A DNA stretch of 64,000 nucleotides from Gemmatimonas aurantiaca T-27 (GTDB lineage Bacteria > Gemmatimonadota > Gemmatimonadetes > Gemmatimonadales > Gemmatimonadaceae): NCBI RefSeq assembly GCF_000010305.1, contig NC_012489.1, positions 930,001-994,000 on the forward strand. The letters are read 5' to 3'. The position numbers and the translations under genes were made by a program. Below, piece by piece: positions 48,463-57,216 of this stretch (positions are counted from its first letter, which is position 1; the number at the start of each line of letters is the position of its first letter). The notes beneath the pieces are model-generated. The model did not search any database. It saw only the letters and a list, made by a program, of their open reading frames with translations, and was not told the origin of the DNA.

Positions 48463-49977
48463 ATGACTTGCGTACTGGCCATCGATCAGGGCACCACCGG
48501 CACCACCTGCCTCGTCATTGCGCACGATGGACGGGTGATCGGCCGAGCATATCGCGAGATCACGCAGTTTTATCCGGCTCCGGGCTGGGTGGAGCACGAT
48601 GCGCACGAGATTCTCGAGCGCACGCTTGCCGCAGCGCGTGAAGCGATCGCTGAAGCGCAGTTGACGGCCAACATGGTGCCGGCAGCGATCGGTATCACCA
48701 ATCAGCGTGAAACGATCGTGCTCTGGGAGCGCGCCACGGGACGCGCGGTGCACAAGGCCATCGTGTGGCAGGACCGCCGCACCGCGCAGCGCTGCGCCGA
48801 GCTGGCACCGCAGGCGGCCATGATCGGCGAGCGCACGGGTCTGGTCACCGATCCGTATTTCAGCGCCACCAAGCTCGAATGGTTGTTGGCGCAGAACGAT
48901 CATCGCACGCGCGCCGAGCGCGGGGAGCTGGCGGCGGGGACCATCGACAGTTGGCTCATCTGGCATCTCTCGGGCGGGACCGCGCATGTCACCGATCACA
49001 CCAATGCGTCGCGCACGATGTTGTATGACATCGGCTCCCGGGCGTGGTCGCCCGAGCTGTGTGCGCTGTTCGGTGTGCCGGCATCACTGTTGCCGACGAT
49101 TGTGGCGTCGAGTGGTGAGGTGGCTCGCTCCACCCAGGCCACGTTGGGCGCGACCATTCCCATTACCGGTATTGCCGGTGACCAGCAGGCCGCGCTGTTC
49201 GGCCAAGGCGGCTGGGCGGCTGGCGACGGCAAGAATACCTATGGAACGGGCGCGTTTCTGCTATTGAACACGGGGGCCTACCGTCCGGCACCCGGCAGCG
49301 GGTTGCTCACCACCATCGCCTGCGACGAACGCGGTGCTCCGGTGTTTGCGCTCGAAGCTTCGATTTTCATTGCCGGTGCGGCCGTACAATGGTTGCGTGA
49401 TGGGCTGGGCATCATCGAGACCAGCGCCGAAACCGAAGCGCTGGCCCGCGGCCTGGCGAGCAACGACGGCGTCTACTTTGTGCCCGCTCTGGTGGGGTTG
49501 GGCGCCCCCGATTGGGAGCCCAACGCTCGTGGCACCATTGTGGGCCTCACCCGTGGCACCACCCGGGCGCATATGGCCCGCGCGGCGCTCGAAGCCATGG
49601 CCTACGCGACCCGCGACGTGCTCGGCAGCATGGGCAGCCAGGGCGGGGTCGCGTTCGACCGTCTCCGGGTGGACGGCGGAGCCAGCGCCAACGATTGGCT
49701 GATGCAATTCCAGTCGGACGTGCTGGGCGTGCCCATCGAGCGGCCTGATCTGGTCGAGACCACGGCATTGGGGGCCGCTGGGTTGGCCGGTCTGGCGGTC
49801 GGGATCTGGAAAGACGGGGCGGAATTCCTCGCCAGCCGACATTTCACCCGATTTACTCCCGACAAAGTCGGAACGGTATCGGCTGCTTCGGCGTACGCAG
49901 GGTGGCGACGTGCGATCCGGGCGGCGCTGGGGTGGGCCCGAGACACCGAACGGGATGCCGGGACGAGCGGGCGCTAA
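48463..49977 (+). CDS. glpK: Glycerol kinase
   Basis: It phosphorylates glycerol with ATP in the cytoplasm. At 504 residues it is full length. The N-terminus AIDQGTTGTTCLVI, the substrate segment WQDRRT and the FGGY-family body (TGIAGDQQAALFGQG, KNTYGTGAFLLLNTG, VDGGASANDWLMQFQSDVLG) are all in place. The ATG follows AAAGGAG (48449-48455). It starts 69 bases after mtnA and may be co-transcribed. glpF and glpD are not present here. Confidence 0.96.
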   Translation: MTCVLAIDQGTTGTTCLVIAHDGRVIGRAYREITQFYPAPGWVEHDAHEILERTLAAAREAIAEAQLTANMVPAAIGITNQRETIVLWERATGRAVHKAIVWQDRRTAQRCAELAPQAAMIGERTGLVTDPYFSATKLEWLLAQNDHRTRAERGELAAGTIDSWLIWHLSGGTAHVTDHTNASRTMLYDIGSRAWSPELCALFGVPASLLPTIVASSGEVARSTQATLGATIPITGIAGDQQAALFGQGGWAAGDGKNTYGTGAFLLLNTGAYRPAPGSGLLTTIACDERGAPVFALEASIFIAGAAVQWLRDGLGIIETSAETEALARGLASNDGVYFVPALVGLGAPDWEPNARGTIVGLTRGTTRAHMARAALEAMAYATRDVLGSMGSQGGVAFDRLRVDGGASANDWLMQFQSDVLGVPIERPDLVETTALGAAGLAGLAVGIWKDGAEFLASRHFTRFTPDKVGTVSAASAYAGWRRAIRAALGWARDTERDAGTSGR

Positions 49978-50103
49978 AAGCGGCTGATTCCCCGAAGCTT
50001 TCCCGGCAACGGCTGTGAGGCGCCCGCCACCGTCGCTATCTTCCGGATATCCCACCGGGGTGCTCCATCGGGAGTACCCATCCGGTCCTACAGGACGAGT
50101 CCC

Positions 50104-50559
50104 GTGAAAGCTCGCAATAAGTTCCTGCTCGGCGGCGTATTGGTGCTTGGCACCGCCGGTTATCTGATGGCCAGCTCGATCGACGAGACGGCCACCTATT
50201 ACCTCACGCCCTCGGAACTCGCTGGCAAGGTGACGGCCAACCCACGGTTCGTACAGAACGGCGTGAAGGTGGGCGCGCGGGTGGTGAGCGGCACGATCGT
50301 TCGCCAGCCTGGCGGGCGTGAGCTGACGTTCAAGATGACCGACGGCGCCCATACCTATGATGTGCACTATCGCGGGCTGATCCCCGACACGTTCACCGAT
50401 GGCGTGGATGTGGTGGTGGAAGGGCGTCTCGACGCCACTGGCACGTTCCAGGCCACCACGTTGCTGGCCAAGTGCGCCTCGCGCTATGAAAACGCTCCCG
50501 AGAAGTACCAGCAGACGCCCGGCTATCAGCAGGGTACTGCAGCCACCCCCCGCGCGTAA
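50104..50559 (+). CDS. ccmE: Cytochrome c-type biogenesis protein CcmE, CxxxY type
   Basis: The periplasmic heme chaperone of system I cytochrome c maturation, 151 residues, with one N-terminal anchor (FLLGGVLVLGTAGYLMA). The OB-fold core is visible (VGARVVSGTI, YDVHYRGLIPDTF). The usual heme-binding histidine (HxxxY) is replaced by cysteine: C124 and Y128 in LAKCASRYE, the CxxxY variant known from some other bacteria and archaea. The start is GTG. A TATCTT element at 50037-50042 is a candidate -10. It heads the ccm operon. Confidence 0.92.
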   Translation: MKARNKFLLGGVLVLGTAGYLMASSIDETATYYLTPSELAGKVTANPRFVQNGVKVGARVVSGTIVRQPGGRELTFKMTDGAHTYDVHYRGLIPDTFTDGVDVVVEGRLDATGTFQATTLLAKCASRYENAPEKYQQTPGYQQGTAATPRA

Positions 50560-50592
50560 TACTCGCGCGCCTGCGCGCGTGCGCGAGGCTCC

Positions 50593-52632
50593 ATGATTCT
50601 CGTCGGTGAATTGTCGCTCTGGGTCGCCCTGTTGATGGCGGCCTGGACGACGACGGTTTCTTTCTCGGGCGGGCTGCAGGGCCGCTCCGATCTGGTGAAG
50701 AGCGGTGAGCGGGCGATGTATGCCACGTTCGGCTTTACGCTCCTGTCCTCGATAGGTCTGTGGACGGCGCTGTTCACCCACGACTTCTCCATCAAGTTCG
50801 TCGCGTCGTATACCAGCGCGAACCTGCCGAAGGCATACCTGTTTACGGCCTTCTGGGCCGGCCAGGCCGGCTCACTGCTCTTCTGGGGACTCATTCTCAC
50901 GATGTACTGCGCGATTGCCGTGTTCAGCAATCGCCGCAGCAATCGTGCGATGATGCCGTATGTGACCGGTACGCTGGGCGTGGTGTCGCTGTTCTTCCTG
51001 ATGGCGACGGCGTTTGGTGCCAACCCCTACGAGCGCCTCGACTGGGTGCCGGCCGATGGGCGTGGCATGAACCCGCAGTTGCAGAATCCGGGCATGGCGG
51101 CGCATCCGCCGATGCTCTATCTGGGCTACATCGCCACCGCCGTGCCGTTCGCATTTGCCGTCGGCGCGCTGATCACCCGTCAGCTTGATGCGCAGTGGTT
51201 GGGTGCTGTGCGACGGTGGGCGCTCGTGTCGTGGTTTTTCCTGACCATCGGCATCGTGCTGGGCATGTGGTGGGCGTATGTGGAGCTGGGCTGGTCGGGT
51301 TATTGGGCGTGGGATGCGGTGGAGAACTCCTCGTTCCTGCCATGGCTCACCGTGACCGCGTTCCTGCACAGCATCATGATCCAGGAAAAGCGCGGCATGC
51401 TGCGCAAATGGAACGTGACGCTGGTGGTGCTGTCATTCCTGCTGACCATTCTGGGCACCTTCATCACGCGTTCGGGCATCATCGAGAGCGTGCATGCGTT
51501 TGCGCAGTCGTCGGTGGGCAACTGGTTCCTGGGCTTCCTGATCGTGGTCACCGCGCTGACGGCCTGGCTGGTGAGCACGCGCCTGAACGATCTGCAGGCC
51601 AATGCCGAATTGGAGAGCATGGTCAGCCGTGAGGCGGCCTTTCTCTACAACAACCTGGTGTTGATCGGCATCTGCTTCGCCACGCTGTGGGGCACGATCT
51701 TCCCGATCCTCAGCGAATGGGTGAAGGGCGACAAGATCACGGTGGGGCCACCGTTCTTCAACGCGGTGAACGGCCCGCTGGGATTGTTGCTGCTCGCGCT
51801 GACCGGTATCGGACCGCTGATCGCCTGGCGCCGTGCGTCCGTGAGCAACCTGCGCCGTCAATTCACCTGGCCGGTGGGCTTCGGTGTGGCGGTGTTTGTC
51901 ACGCTGATCGCGCTGGGGATGCGGGACGCCTATGCCCTCATCTCGTATCTGCTGGCTGGCTTCGTGTTTGGCACGATCATCCAGGAGTTCGTGAAAGGCA
52001 TTGGCGCCCGTCGCAAGATGTATGGCGAAGGACTGGTGTCGGCCTCGCTGCGCCTGGTGGCGCGCAATCGCCGGCGCTACGGCGGCTACATCGTGCACTT
52101 CGGTGTGGTGGTGATCTTCTGCGGGTTTGCCGGCTTGATGTTCAAGCGTGACGTGACGGCTGTGCTCAAGACGGGCGAGTCGGTGAAGGCGACCGATCCG
52201 TACGGCCACGAGTGGACCTTCACGAGCCAGGGCATCTCGCGCTTCGAACAGTTGAACCGCAATGTCGTGGCGATCACGTTCGACATGACACGCGACGGCA
52301 AGCGCATGGGCCTGCTCTCGAGCGAAAAGCGGCAGCACGTGAACTCGATGGGTGAGCCCACGTTCGAGCCGTCCACGGAAGTCGGCATTCTGGAATCGCC
52401 CAAGCAGGACGTGTATCTGGTGTTCACCGGCGCGGTGGACGCTGACACGGCCGCCGTGCACATCCACTTCAACCCGCTGGTATGGTGGGTGTGGTTCGGT
52501 GGCATCGTGATGGCGTTTGGCGGGGTGATCGTGATGTGGCCGCAGGCGCAGCGCGCCGAACGGGAGAGCGGATACATGGCGCAGATCCCGATGGGGCGTG
52601 AACGCGAAACGATGAGCGGAGCGGGCGTATGA
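50593..52632 (+). CDS. ccmF: Heme lyase CcmF
   Basis: An inner-membrane protein of 679 residues with many helices that joins heme to apocytochrome c. The tryptophan-rich WWD-type segment is YWAWDAVENSSFLPW, flanked by conserved histidines, and other family pieces are visible (HDFSIKFVASYTS, FWAGQAGSLLFWGL, HPPMLYLGYIA). A periplasmic C-terminal domain precedes the last helix. It starts 33 bases after ccmE; its stop overlaps the ccmH start by four bases. Confidence 0.95.
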   Translation: MILVGELSLWVALLMAAWTTTVSFSGGLQGRSDLVKSGERAMYATFGFTLLSSIGLWTALFTHDFSIKFVASYTSANLPKAYLFTAFWAGQAGSLLFWGLILTMYCAIAVFSNRRSNRAMMPYVTGTLGVVSLFFLMATAFGANPYERLDWVPADGRGMNPQLQNPGMAAHPPMLYLGYIATAVPFAFAVGALITRQLDAQWLGAVRRWALVSWFFLTIGIVLGMWWAYVELGWSGYWAWDAVENSSFLPWLTVTAFLHSIMIQEKRGMLRKWNVTLVVLSFLLTILGTFITRSGIIESVHAFAQSSVGNWFLGFLIVVTALTAWLVSTRLNDLQANAELESMVSREAAFLYNNLVLIGICFATLWGTIFPILSEWVKGDKITVGPPFFNAVNGPLGLLLLALTGIGPLIAWRRASVSNLRRQFTWPVGFGVAVFVTLIALGMRDAYALISYLLAGFVFGTIIQEFVKGIGARRKMYGEGLVSASLRLVARNRRRYGGYIVHFGVVVIFCGFAGLMFKRDVTAVLKTGESVKATDPYGHEWTFTSQGISRFEQLNRNVVAITFDMTRDGKRMGLLSSEKRQHVNSMGEPTFEPSTEVGILESPKQDVYLVFTGAVDADTAAVHIHFNPLVWWVWFGGIVMAFGGVIVMWPQAQRAERESGYMAQIPMGRERETMSGAGV

Positions 52633-53285
52633 ACACCGCTGCGCATTCGCGGCGGGTGTTTCTGCGTCAATCGTCAGGAATGATCGCCGGTGTGGGTTCG
52701 GCGATGGTGCTGGCGGCACGTCCCGTGCTGGCACAGGCCGGGGCGGGGCAACCCACGCCCACGTCGGCCAGTGGCGAAGAGATGTCGGCGGGGGCGTACA
52801 AGCCCGTGTTGCGTCCGGCGAAGCCGAACGCCAAGCCGTCGATGGATGCGAAGCAGATCGATGAATTCGAGCGCAAACTGGCCTGTCCATGCCCGTGCAC
52901 GCTCGATGTGTACATGTGTCGCACCACCATGTTCTCGTGTGGTATCTCGCCGGCGGTGCATGGCGATGTGCAGCGGCTCGTGGAAGGCGGCTACAGCGCT
53001 GACGAAATCATGAACGCGATGATGGATACGTATGGTGACTTCATCCTGAACGCGCCGCGCAAACAGGGCTTCAACCTGCTGGCCTGGTTTGCGCCGTTTG
53101 TGGCACTGGCGGCTGGAGCGGTGGCCATTGGAGCCCTGCTGCGTGGTTGGCGCATGAATGCGGTGAAGGCGGCCGCCGTGACCAAGGCGGAGTCCGCCGC
53201 CATGACCACTGCTCAACGGACAGATCTCGAAGCGACGCCGGAAGAGCTCGAACGTTTGCAGGCCGCGTTGCGGGAGGATCGATGA
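52629..53285 (+). CDS. ccmH: CcmH/CycL-type thiol-reductase-like maturation protein
   Basis: A protein of 218 residues. RRVFLRQSSGMIAG at the N-terminus looks like a Tat-type signal, unusual for CcmH. The family cysteine motif is replaced by ACPCPCTLDVYMC with a further Cys soon after (TTMFSC), richer than the usual LRCxxC. It has the following helix region (RLVEGGYSADEIMNAMMDTYGDFIL) and a C-terminal membrane helix. In system I it reduces the apocytochrome heme-binding cysteines. It is coupled to ccmF before and to the CcmI-like gene after by 4-base overlaps. Confidence 0.85.
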   Translation: MNTAAHSRRVFLRQSSGMIAGVGSAMVLAARPVLAQAGAGQPTPTSASGEEMSAGAYKPVLRPAKPNAKPSMDAKQIDEFERKLACPCPCTLDVYMCRTTMFSCGISPAVHGDVQRLVEGGYSADEIMNAMMDTYGDFILNAPRKQGFNLLAWFAPFVALAAGAVAIGALLRGWRMNAVKAAAVTKAESAAMTTAQRTDLEATPEELERLQAALREDR

Positions 53286-53842
53286 TGGCGTTGCCTGATG
53301 GTGCCATGCCACTCGTCGTGGGCACCGCCCTGGCGTTGGGCGCATTGACCATGGTGCTGGCGCCACTGATTTCGGGTGTCCAGACCGAGGAGCCCGTGCG
53401 TGGTCCGGTCGCGCTCGACGCGGATGATGAGCCCGCGTCGCACGTGGACGCGTTGCGTGAGATCGAATTCGATCGCGCGACCGGCAAGCTGAGCGACGCG
53501 GACTATGCGGACCTCAAGGCGCGATATACGAAGTTGGCGCTCGAGGAGTTGCGGGCTGGTGACCGGGCTGTAGATCTGTCGGGTAGGATGGCAGACGGGC
53601 GGACGGCGAATGCCGTGCTGACCGCGTCAGCGACAAGCCCGGATCCCGTCGAGGCGGCCATTGGACGGGCGCGGGCCAACCAGAGGAGCTGTCAATCATG
53701 CGGGCCTCGAAGCGAACCCGATGCGATCTATTGCTCGGACTGTGGCCGGTATCTCCCCGGAGCGTGCGGGAGCTGCGGCGAGACGGTCGATCTGAAGGGC
53801 GCGCGTTTCTGCAACGCCTGCGGAGCGTCGCTGGCAGCGTGA
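53282..53842 (+). CDS. CcmI-like protein with double zinc ribbon
   Basis: A protein of 186 residues. The N-terminal helix (PLVVGTALALGALTMVLAPLISG) and the coiled piece (ALREIEFDRATGKLSDADYADLKARYTKLA) are as in the N-terminal half of CcmI/CycH. The TPR part is missing and the C-terminus instead carries paired zinc ribbons (CQSCG ... CSDCGRY, CGSCGE ... CNACG). This combination is common in Gemmatimonadota-like genomes in my recollection, but its role is not known. ATG at 53282 overlaps the ccmH stop (ATGA). Confidence 0.8.
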   Translation: MMALPDGAMPLVVGTALALGALTMVLAPLISGVQTEEPVRGPVALDADDEPASHVDALREIEFDRATGKLSDADYADLKARYTKLALEELRAGDRAVDLSGRMADGRTANAVLTASATSPDPVEAAIGRARANQRSCQSCGPRSEPDAIYCSDCGRYLPGACGSCGETVDLKGARFCNACGASLAA

Positions 53843-54651
53843 CGCTCGGGACTGGTGTGGTGGCGCTCGCTCTTGCGGCGGACACCACGCCAGCCTTTGC
53901 CAAAACCACGGACCTGACACCACGCGCCTGCGTCGTACCGTCGGACACGACTTCGGACGTTGGCCGCCTCTGGCAGGCGGTGCGCATGACGTTGCTCGAT
54001 GCACGCACCGCAGACGGGCAGTCGGATATCGCGCTCTTTGAGCGCACGGTTTCCCGTGATGGCAAGAAGGTGAAAGACGCGACGAGCCGAAATACCACGC
54101 TCCCCGCACGGCGTCCGTTCAGCAGTCGCACGCAGCAGGAAATCGCGACCGGCGGATATCTCGTGGACACCGACCAGGAGAGTGCGTACTACGCGCCGGA
54201 CATGGACATCCTGCTGTCGGACACCTTTCTCCAGTCGCATTGTTTTTCCGTGGAGAAGGGGCCTCGTGATGCGCCACAGTTGACCGGACTGGCATTTCGC
54301 CCGGAGCGCAATCAGCCCAACGTGTCGGACATCGAGGGCACGTTCTGGATTGATCCTGCATTGCAGGGGCCGGTGCGCCTCGAGTTTCGGTACACCAATG
54401 TCTCTGCGGCCTTTCGTTCGGCGCGCGTGGGTGGTGAACTGCTGTTTGCCCGCGTAGAGGGCGGACAGTGGCTGTTGTCGGGGTGGGAAATCCGCATGCC
54501 CCTCGGCGTCGTGAACTCGAGACGGGTGATGTCGGACGGTGGTGGTACCCGCACCCAGAAGGTCTATACCATCGATGAGCTCAAGTCTTTCGGCGGCACG
54601 GTGAAGGCCTACGTGGAAGGAGCCAAGACGATCACGTTGCCCACGAGGTAG
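53839..54651 (+). CDS. Exported protein of unknown function at the end of the ccm operon
   Basis: A protein of about 270 residues. GTG at 53839 overlaps the preceding stop (GTGA), giving a hydrophobic, alanine-rich N-terminus (VTLGTGVVALALAADTTPAFA) that resembles a signal peptide but lacks a basic n-region. The body (HCFSVEKGP ... LTGLAFRPERNQPNVSDIEGTFWIDPALQGPVRLEFRYTNV) recalls the C-terminal parts of carboxypeptidase-regulatory-domain proteins, but that N-terminal domain is absent. An alternative start at 53698 would overlap the CcmI-like gene by 145 bases and gives a basic, non-signal leader. Confidence 0.65.
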   Translation: MTLGTGVVALALAADTTPAFAKTTDLTPRACVVPSDTTSDVGRLWQAVRMTLLDARTADGQSDIALFERTVSRDGKKVKDATSRNTTLPARRPFSSRTQQEIATGGYLVDTDQESAYYAPDMDILLSDTFLQSHCFSVEKGPRDAPQLTGLAFRPERNQPNVSDIEGTFWIDPALQGPVRLEFRYTNVSAAFRSARVGGELLFARVEGGQWLLSGWEIRMPLGVVNSRRVMSDGGGTRTQKVYTIDELKSFGGTVKAYVEGAKTITLPTR

Positions 54652-54667
54652 CGGGAGATGGTGCCCG

Positions 54668-55435
54668 TCAGCGCGGCGCGAAGTGATCGACGCTGGCACA
54701 ACCCTGCCGCACCGGGCATTGGCCGCACTTTGGTGATCGCGCGGTGCACACGAGGGCGCCGAGCTCCATGATGGCCTGATTGTGCAACCAGGTGGCCTTG
54801 CCGGTGCGTGGTAGCACATCTTCGGCAATGCGCCACAAGCGCTTGAGGCCTGGTCCGGACTTGGGCGCGGCATCGGGCGCAAACACCCGATGCAACACAC
54901 GGGCGACGTTGGTATCCACCAGCGCCGCCCGTTTTTCATACGCGAAGGACGCCACCGCGCCGGCCGTATAGGCACCAATGCCGGGCAAGGTGCGCAGCTC
55001 CACCGGATCGTGTGGAATCACGCCGGCGCGATCGGTTGTCACTTCCCGGGCGAGTTTGTGCAGGTTTCGCGCGCGGGCGTAGTAGCCGAGTCCCGCCCAC
55101 GCTTCCATGACGCGCGCCGGCCTCGCCGAGGCGAGCGCGGGCAGATCGGGGAAACGATCGAGAAACCGGGCGTAAAAATCGAGCACCCGTGACACCTGCG
55201 TCTGCTGCAGCATCAACTCGGAAATGAGGATGCGGTACGGATCCCGGGTGCGACGCCATGGCAGGTCGCGGCAATGCCGGCGATACCAACGGTGCAGCCG
55301 ACGCCGGAAAACGGCTGCGGTTTGCGGGCTCACTTCAGCAGTGATCGCCGGGGCAGGCTTCGCGGCGACCTTCAACGCGGGTTTGGTGGTCGCCGACGGC
55401 GCGGCGCGCTTGCTGCGAGGCGGCATGGTGCGCAC
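54668..55435 (-). CDS. mutY: A/G-specific adenine glycosylase MutY, without the C-terminal domain
   Basis: It removes adenine mispaired with 8-oxoguanine. The 255-residue protein has LPWRRTRDPYRILISELMLQQTQV with the catalytic glutamate, LPGIGAYTAGAVASFAY (helix-hairpin-helix) and the catalytic aspartate in ALVDTNVARVL. The [4Fe-4S] cluster ligands follow as C-x6-C-x2-C-x5-C near ALVCTARSPKCGQCPVRQGC. The C-terminal NUDIX-like domain that helps bind 8-oxoG in full-length MutY (about 350 residues) is missing. It has a low-complexity Lys/Ala/Pro N-terminus. Confidence 0.88.
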   Translation of the reverse strand: MRTMPPRSKRAAPSATTKPALKVAAKPAPAITAEVSPQTAAVFRRRLHRWYRRHCRDLPWRRTRDPYRILISELMLQQTQVSRVLDFYARFLDRFPDLPALASARPARVMEAWAGLGYYARARNLHKLAREVTTDRAGVIPHDPVELRTLPGIGAYTAGAVASFAYEKRAALVDTNVARVLHRVFAPDAAPKSGPGLKRLWRIAEDVLPRTGKATWLHNQAIMELGALVCTARSPKCGQCPVRQGCASVDHFAPR

Positions 55436-55494
55436 AAGCTATCAGGCGCCGCAAGCCGGCAACACCGTCCAGCCGCGCGCGCGGTCACCCGCCG

Positions 55495-57216
55495 TCAAGC
55501 GCGTTCGATGCCTTCCAGCCGCCTACGTGCCAGTGACAACGGCAGCACCGTGCCGGCCACGCACAATGCCAGTGCCACGCCGAAGGGCAGCAACATGTCT
55601 GTGGCGTTGTGAGCCCATCCGAAGTGTTCGGCGACCACAAAACGCGCTGCCGGACGACCGGTGAGGTACGCGATGGCGCCGATCAACACGATGGCCGTCA
55701 TCATGAACAGCAGTCCGCCAAAGGAGGTCGGAATCTGCGCGGCGTTTTCCGTATCGAAGCGCGGATACCAGGTGCCGTACCCGAGGGCCAGTGCCGTGAG
55801 CGGGAACACCAGGCCCGTGATGGCGGCGAGGGACACGAGATGCACAAATGGTCGCACGCCCAACATCAGATTGGTGCAACCCACGAGTACCAGTGCCAGC
55901 ACCAGCAGCGGCAATGCGCCCACCCAGAACTTGGCCCACAACAGATCTTTCATCGGGAGTGGGCTCGAACGCAGCAGCCACAGCACACGCCCTTCGAGGC
56001 TCACACTGGGAAATACGAAACGCGCCGCAATCGAGGCCAACACAAATCCCGCCAGCGCGAGATTGAGGAAGGGAATCACATTGCGCAGCAAGGTCGTGAT
56101 GCCGGCGCCGTTGAGCGGGAGGTAGCGGACATTGGCCACGTACACCACCAGCAGCACCCCCAGCAGAACCAGTTGCGACCATTGGGTGCTGTCGCGCATG
56201 AAGACCCGCAGTTCCTTGAGTACCAGCTCCCGCCGTACGGGGCCGATCGACGTGAGCAGACGATCGAGCAATGGACGGCGCACACTGGAGCGGCTGCGCT
56301 GATTGGCGCCTTCCTGCGCCATGCTGTACGCGCGGCGCCATCCCCGGGCATACAGGAAGTGACCGATCGCCGTGAACGCCGACACCAGGACCCAGAGGCG
56401 CAGCAGCGGCTGCCAGGCCGCCTTGCCGTTCAGAAAGTTGATGAGTGCTTCGCTGACCCACTCACTGGGCATCCAGGGCGACGATGGTGTATCGAGGGCG
56501 GCGATGAACTGCATGAAGTTGGCAAACCCTTCCGGTCGTGCGAGTTGCTCCGGCCGTGCGGCACGCAACATCACCACCAGCCCCGCCACTGCAAGCGCGG
56601 TGATCACACTCAGCAGGTCGCGCGTGCGACGGGCCGGGAAGACATTCACCAGCAACAGCGTGGCCGCAGATCCCAAGGCGGCCGGAATGAACAGAAACGG
56701 CGTGATGGTGATCAGCGCGAACAGCACGAACCCTACGCCGCCACTGTAGGCGACCCCATACGCCGCCAGAATGGGCACGAGCAACAGTGCCACCATCCAA
56801 CTCGAGTGCAGTGCGGTTTCGAACAGGCGCGCCCGATAGAGCGCACCCGCCCGCACCGGTGCCGCAGCGAGTTGATCGAGGTCGCGTGCCAGAAAGAAGT
56901 TCGACAGCGCGGCGATCGTATTCGAGAGCAACAGGATGGTCCCGAACGACAGCAAGATCATCGCCAGCAACTTCGACGCGAGCAGCGTGCCGATGTCTTC
57001 GGCACTTCGGAAATACCGCAGCAAGCGCAGCGCGAGGGCAAACGCACCAGCCCAGAAGCCGAAACCCAACAGGCTCACCACCACCAGTCGGCGCAGGTCC
57101 CCCCGCTCGTGACGCTTCGCGCGATGACGCGCCATCTGCCACTTGGGAGCAAGCAGACGCCATGCGCTTCCCGTACCGGCATACGTGGCCGTTTCTGCGG
57201 CCGCCATATCAGGCAT
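55495..57216 (-). CDS. ABC exporter permease
   Basis: An inner-membrane protein of 573 residues with about 12 hydrophobic segments (LVVVSLLGFGFWAGAFALAL, LLAMILLSFGTILLLSNTIA, VLFALITITPFLFIPAALG and others). It follows the ATPase gene at 57209 and overlaps it by 8 bases, and no substrate-binding protein is nearby, so an export role is likely. Substrate unknown. The start may also be ATG at 57207. Confidence 0.8.
   Translation of the reverse strand: MPDMAAAETATYAGTGSAWRLLAPKWQMARHRAKRHERGDLRRLVVVSLLGFGFWAGAFALALRLLRYFRSAEDIGTLLASKLLAMILLSFGTILLLSNTIAALSNFFLARDLDQLAAAPVRAGALYRARLFETALHSSWMVALLLVPILAAYGVAYSGGVGFVLFALITITPFLFIPAALGSAATLLLVNVFPARRTRDLLSVITALAVAGLVVMLRAARPEQLARPEGFANFMQFIAALDTPSSPWMPSEWVSEALINFLNGKAAWQPLLRLWVLVSAFTAIGHFLYARGWRRAYSMAQEGANQRSRSSVRRPLLDRLLTSIGPVRRELVLKELRVFMRDSTQWSQLVLLGVLLVVYVANVRYLPLNGAGITTLLRNVIPFLNLALAGFVLASIAARFVFPSVSLEGRVLWLLRSSPLPMKDLLWAKFWVGALPLLVLALVLVGCTNLMLGVRPFVHLVSLAAITGLVFPLTALALGYGTWYPRFDTENAAQIPTSFGGLLFMMTAIVLIGAIAYLTGRPAARFVVAEHFGWAHNATDMLLPFGVALALCVAGTVLPLSLARRRLEGIERA

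Noticed and set aside
49261-50781. 506-residue minus-strand frame across glpK and ccmE
   Set aside because: It opposes two recognised genes and contains no domain.
51433-52890. 485-residue minus-strand frame across ccmF and ccmH
   Set aside because: It opposes strongly recognised genes; composition is His/Arg-rich without domain signs.
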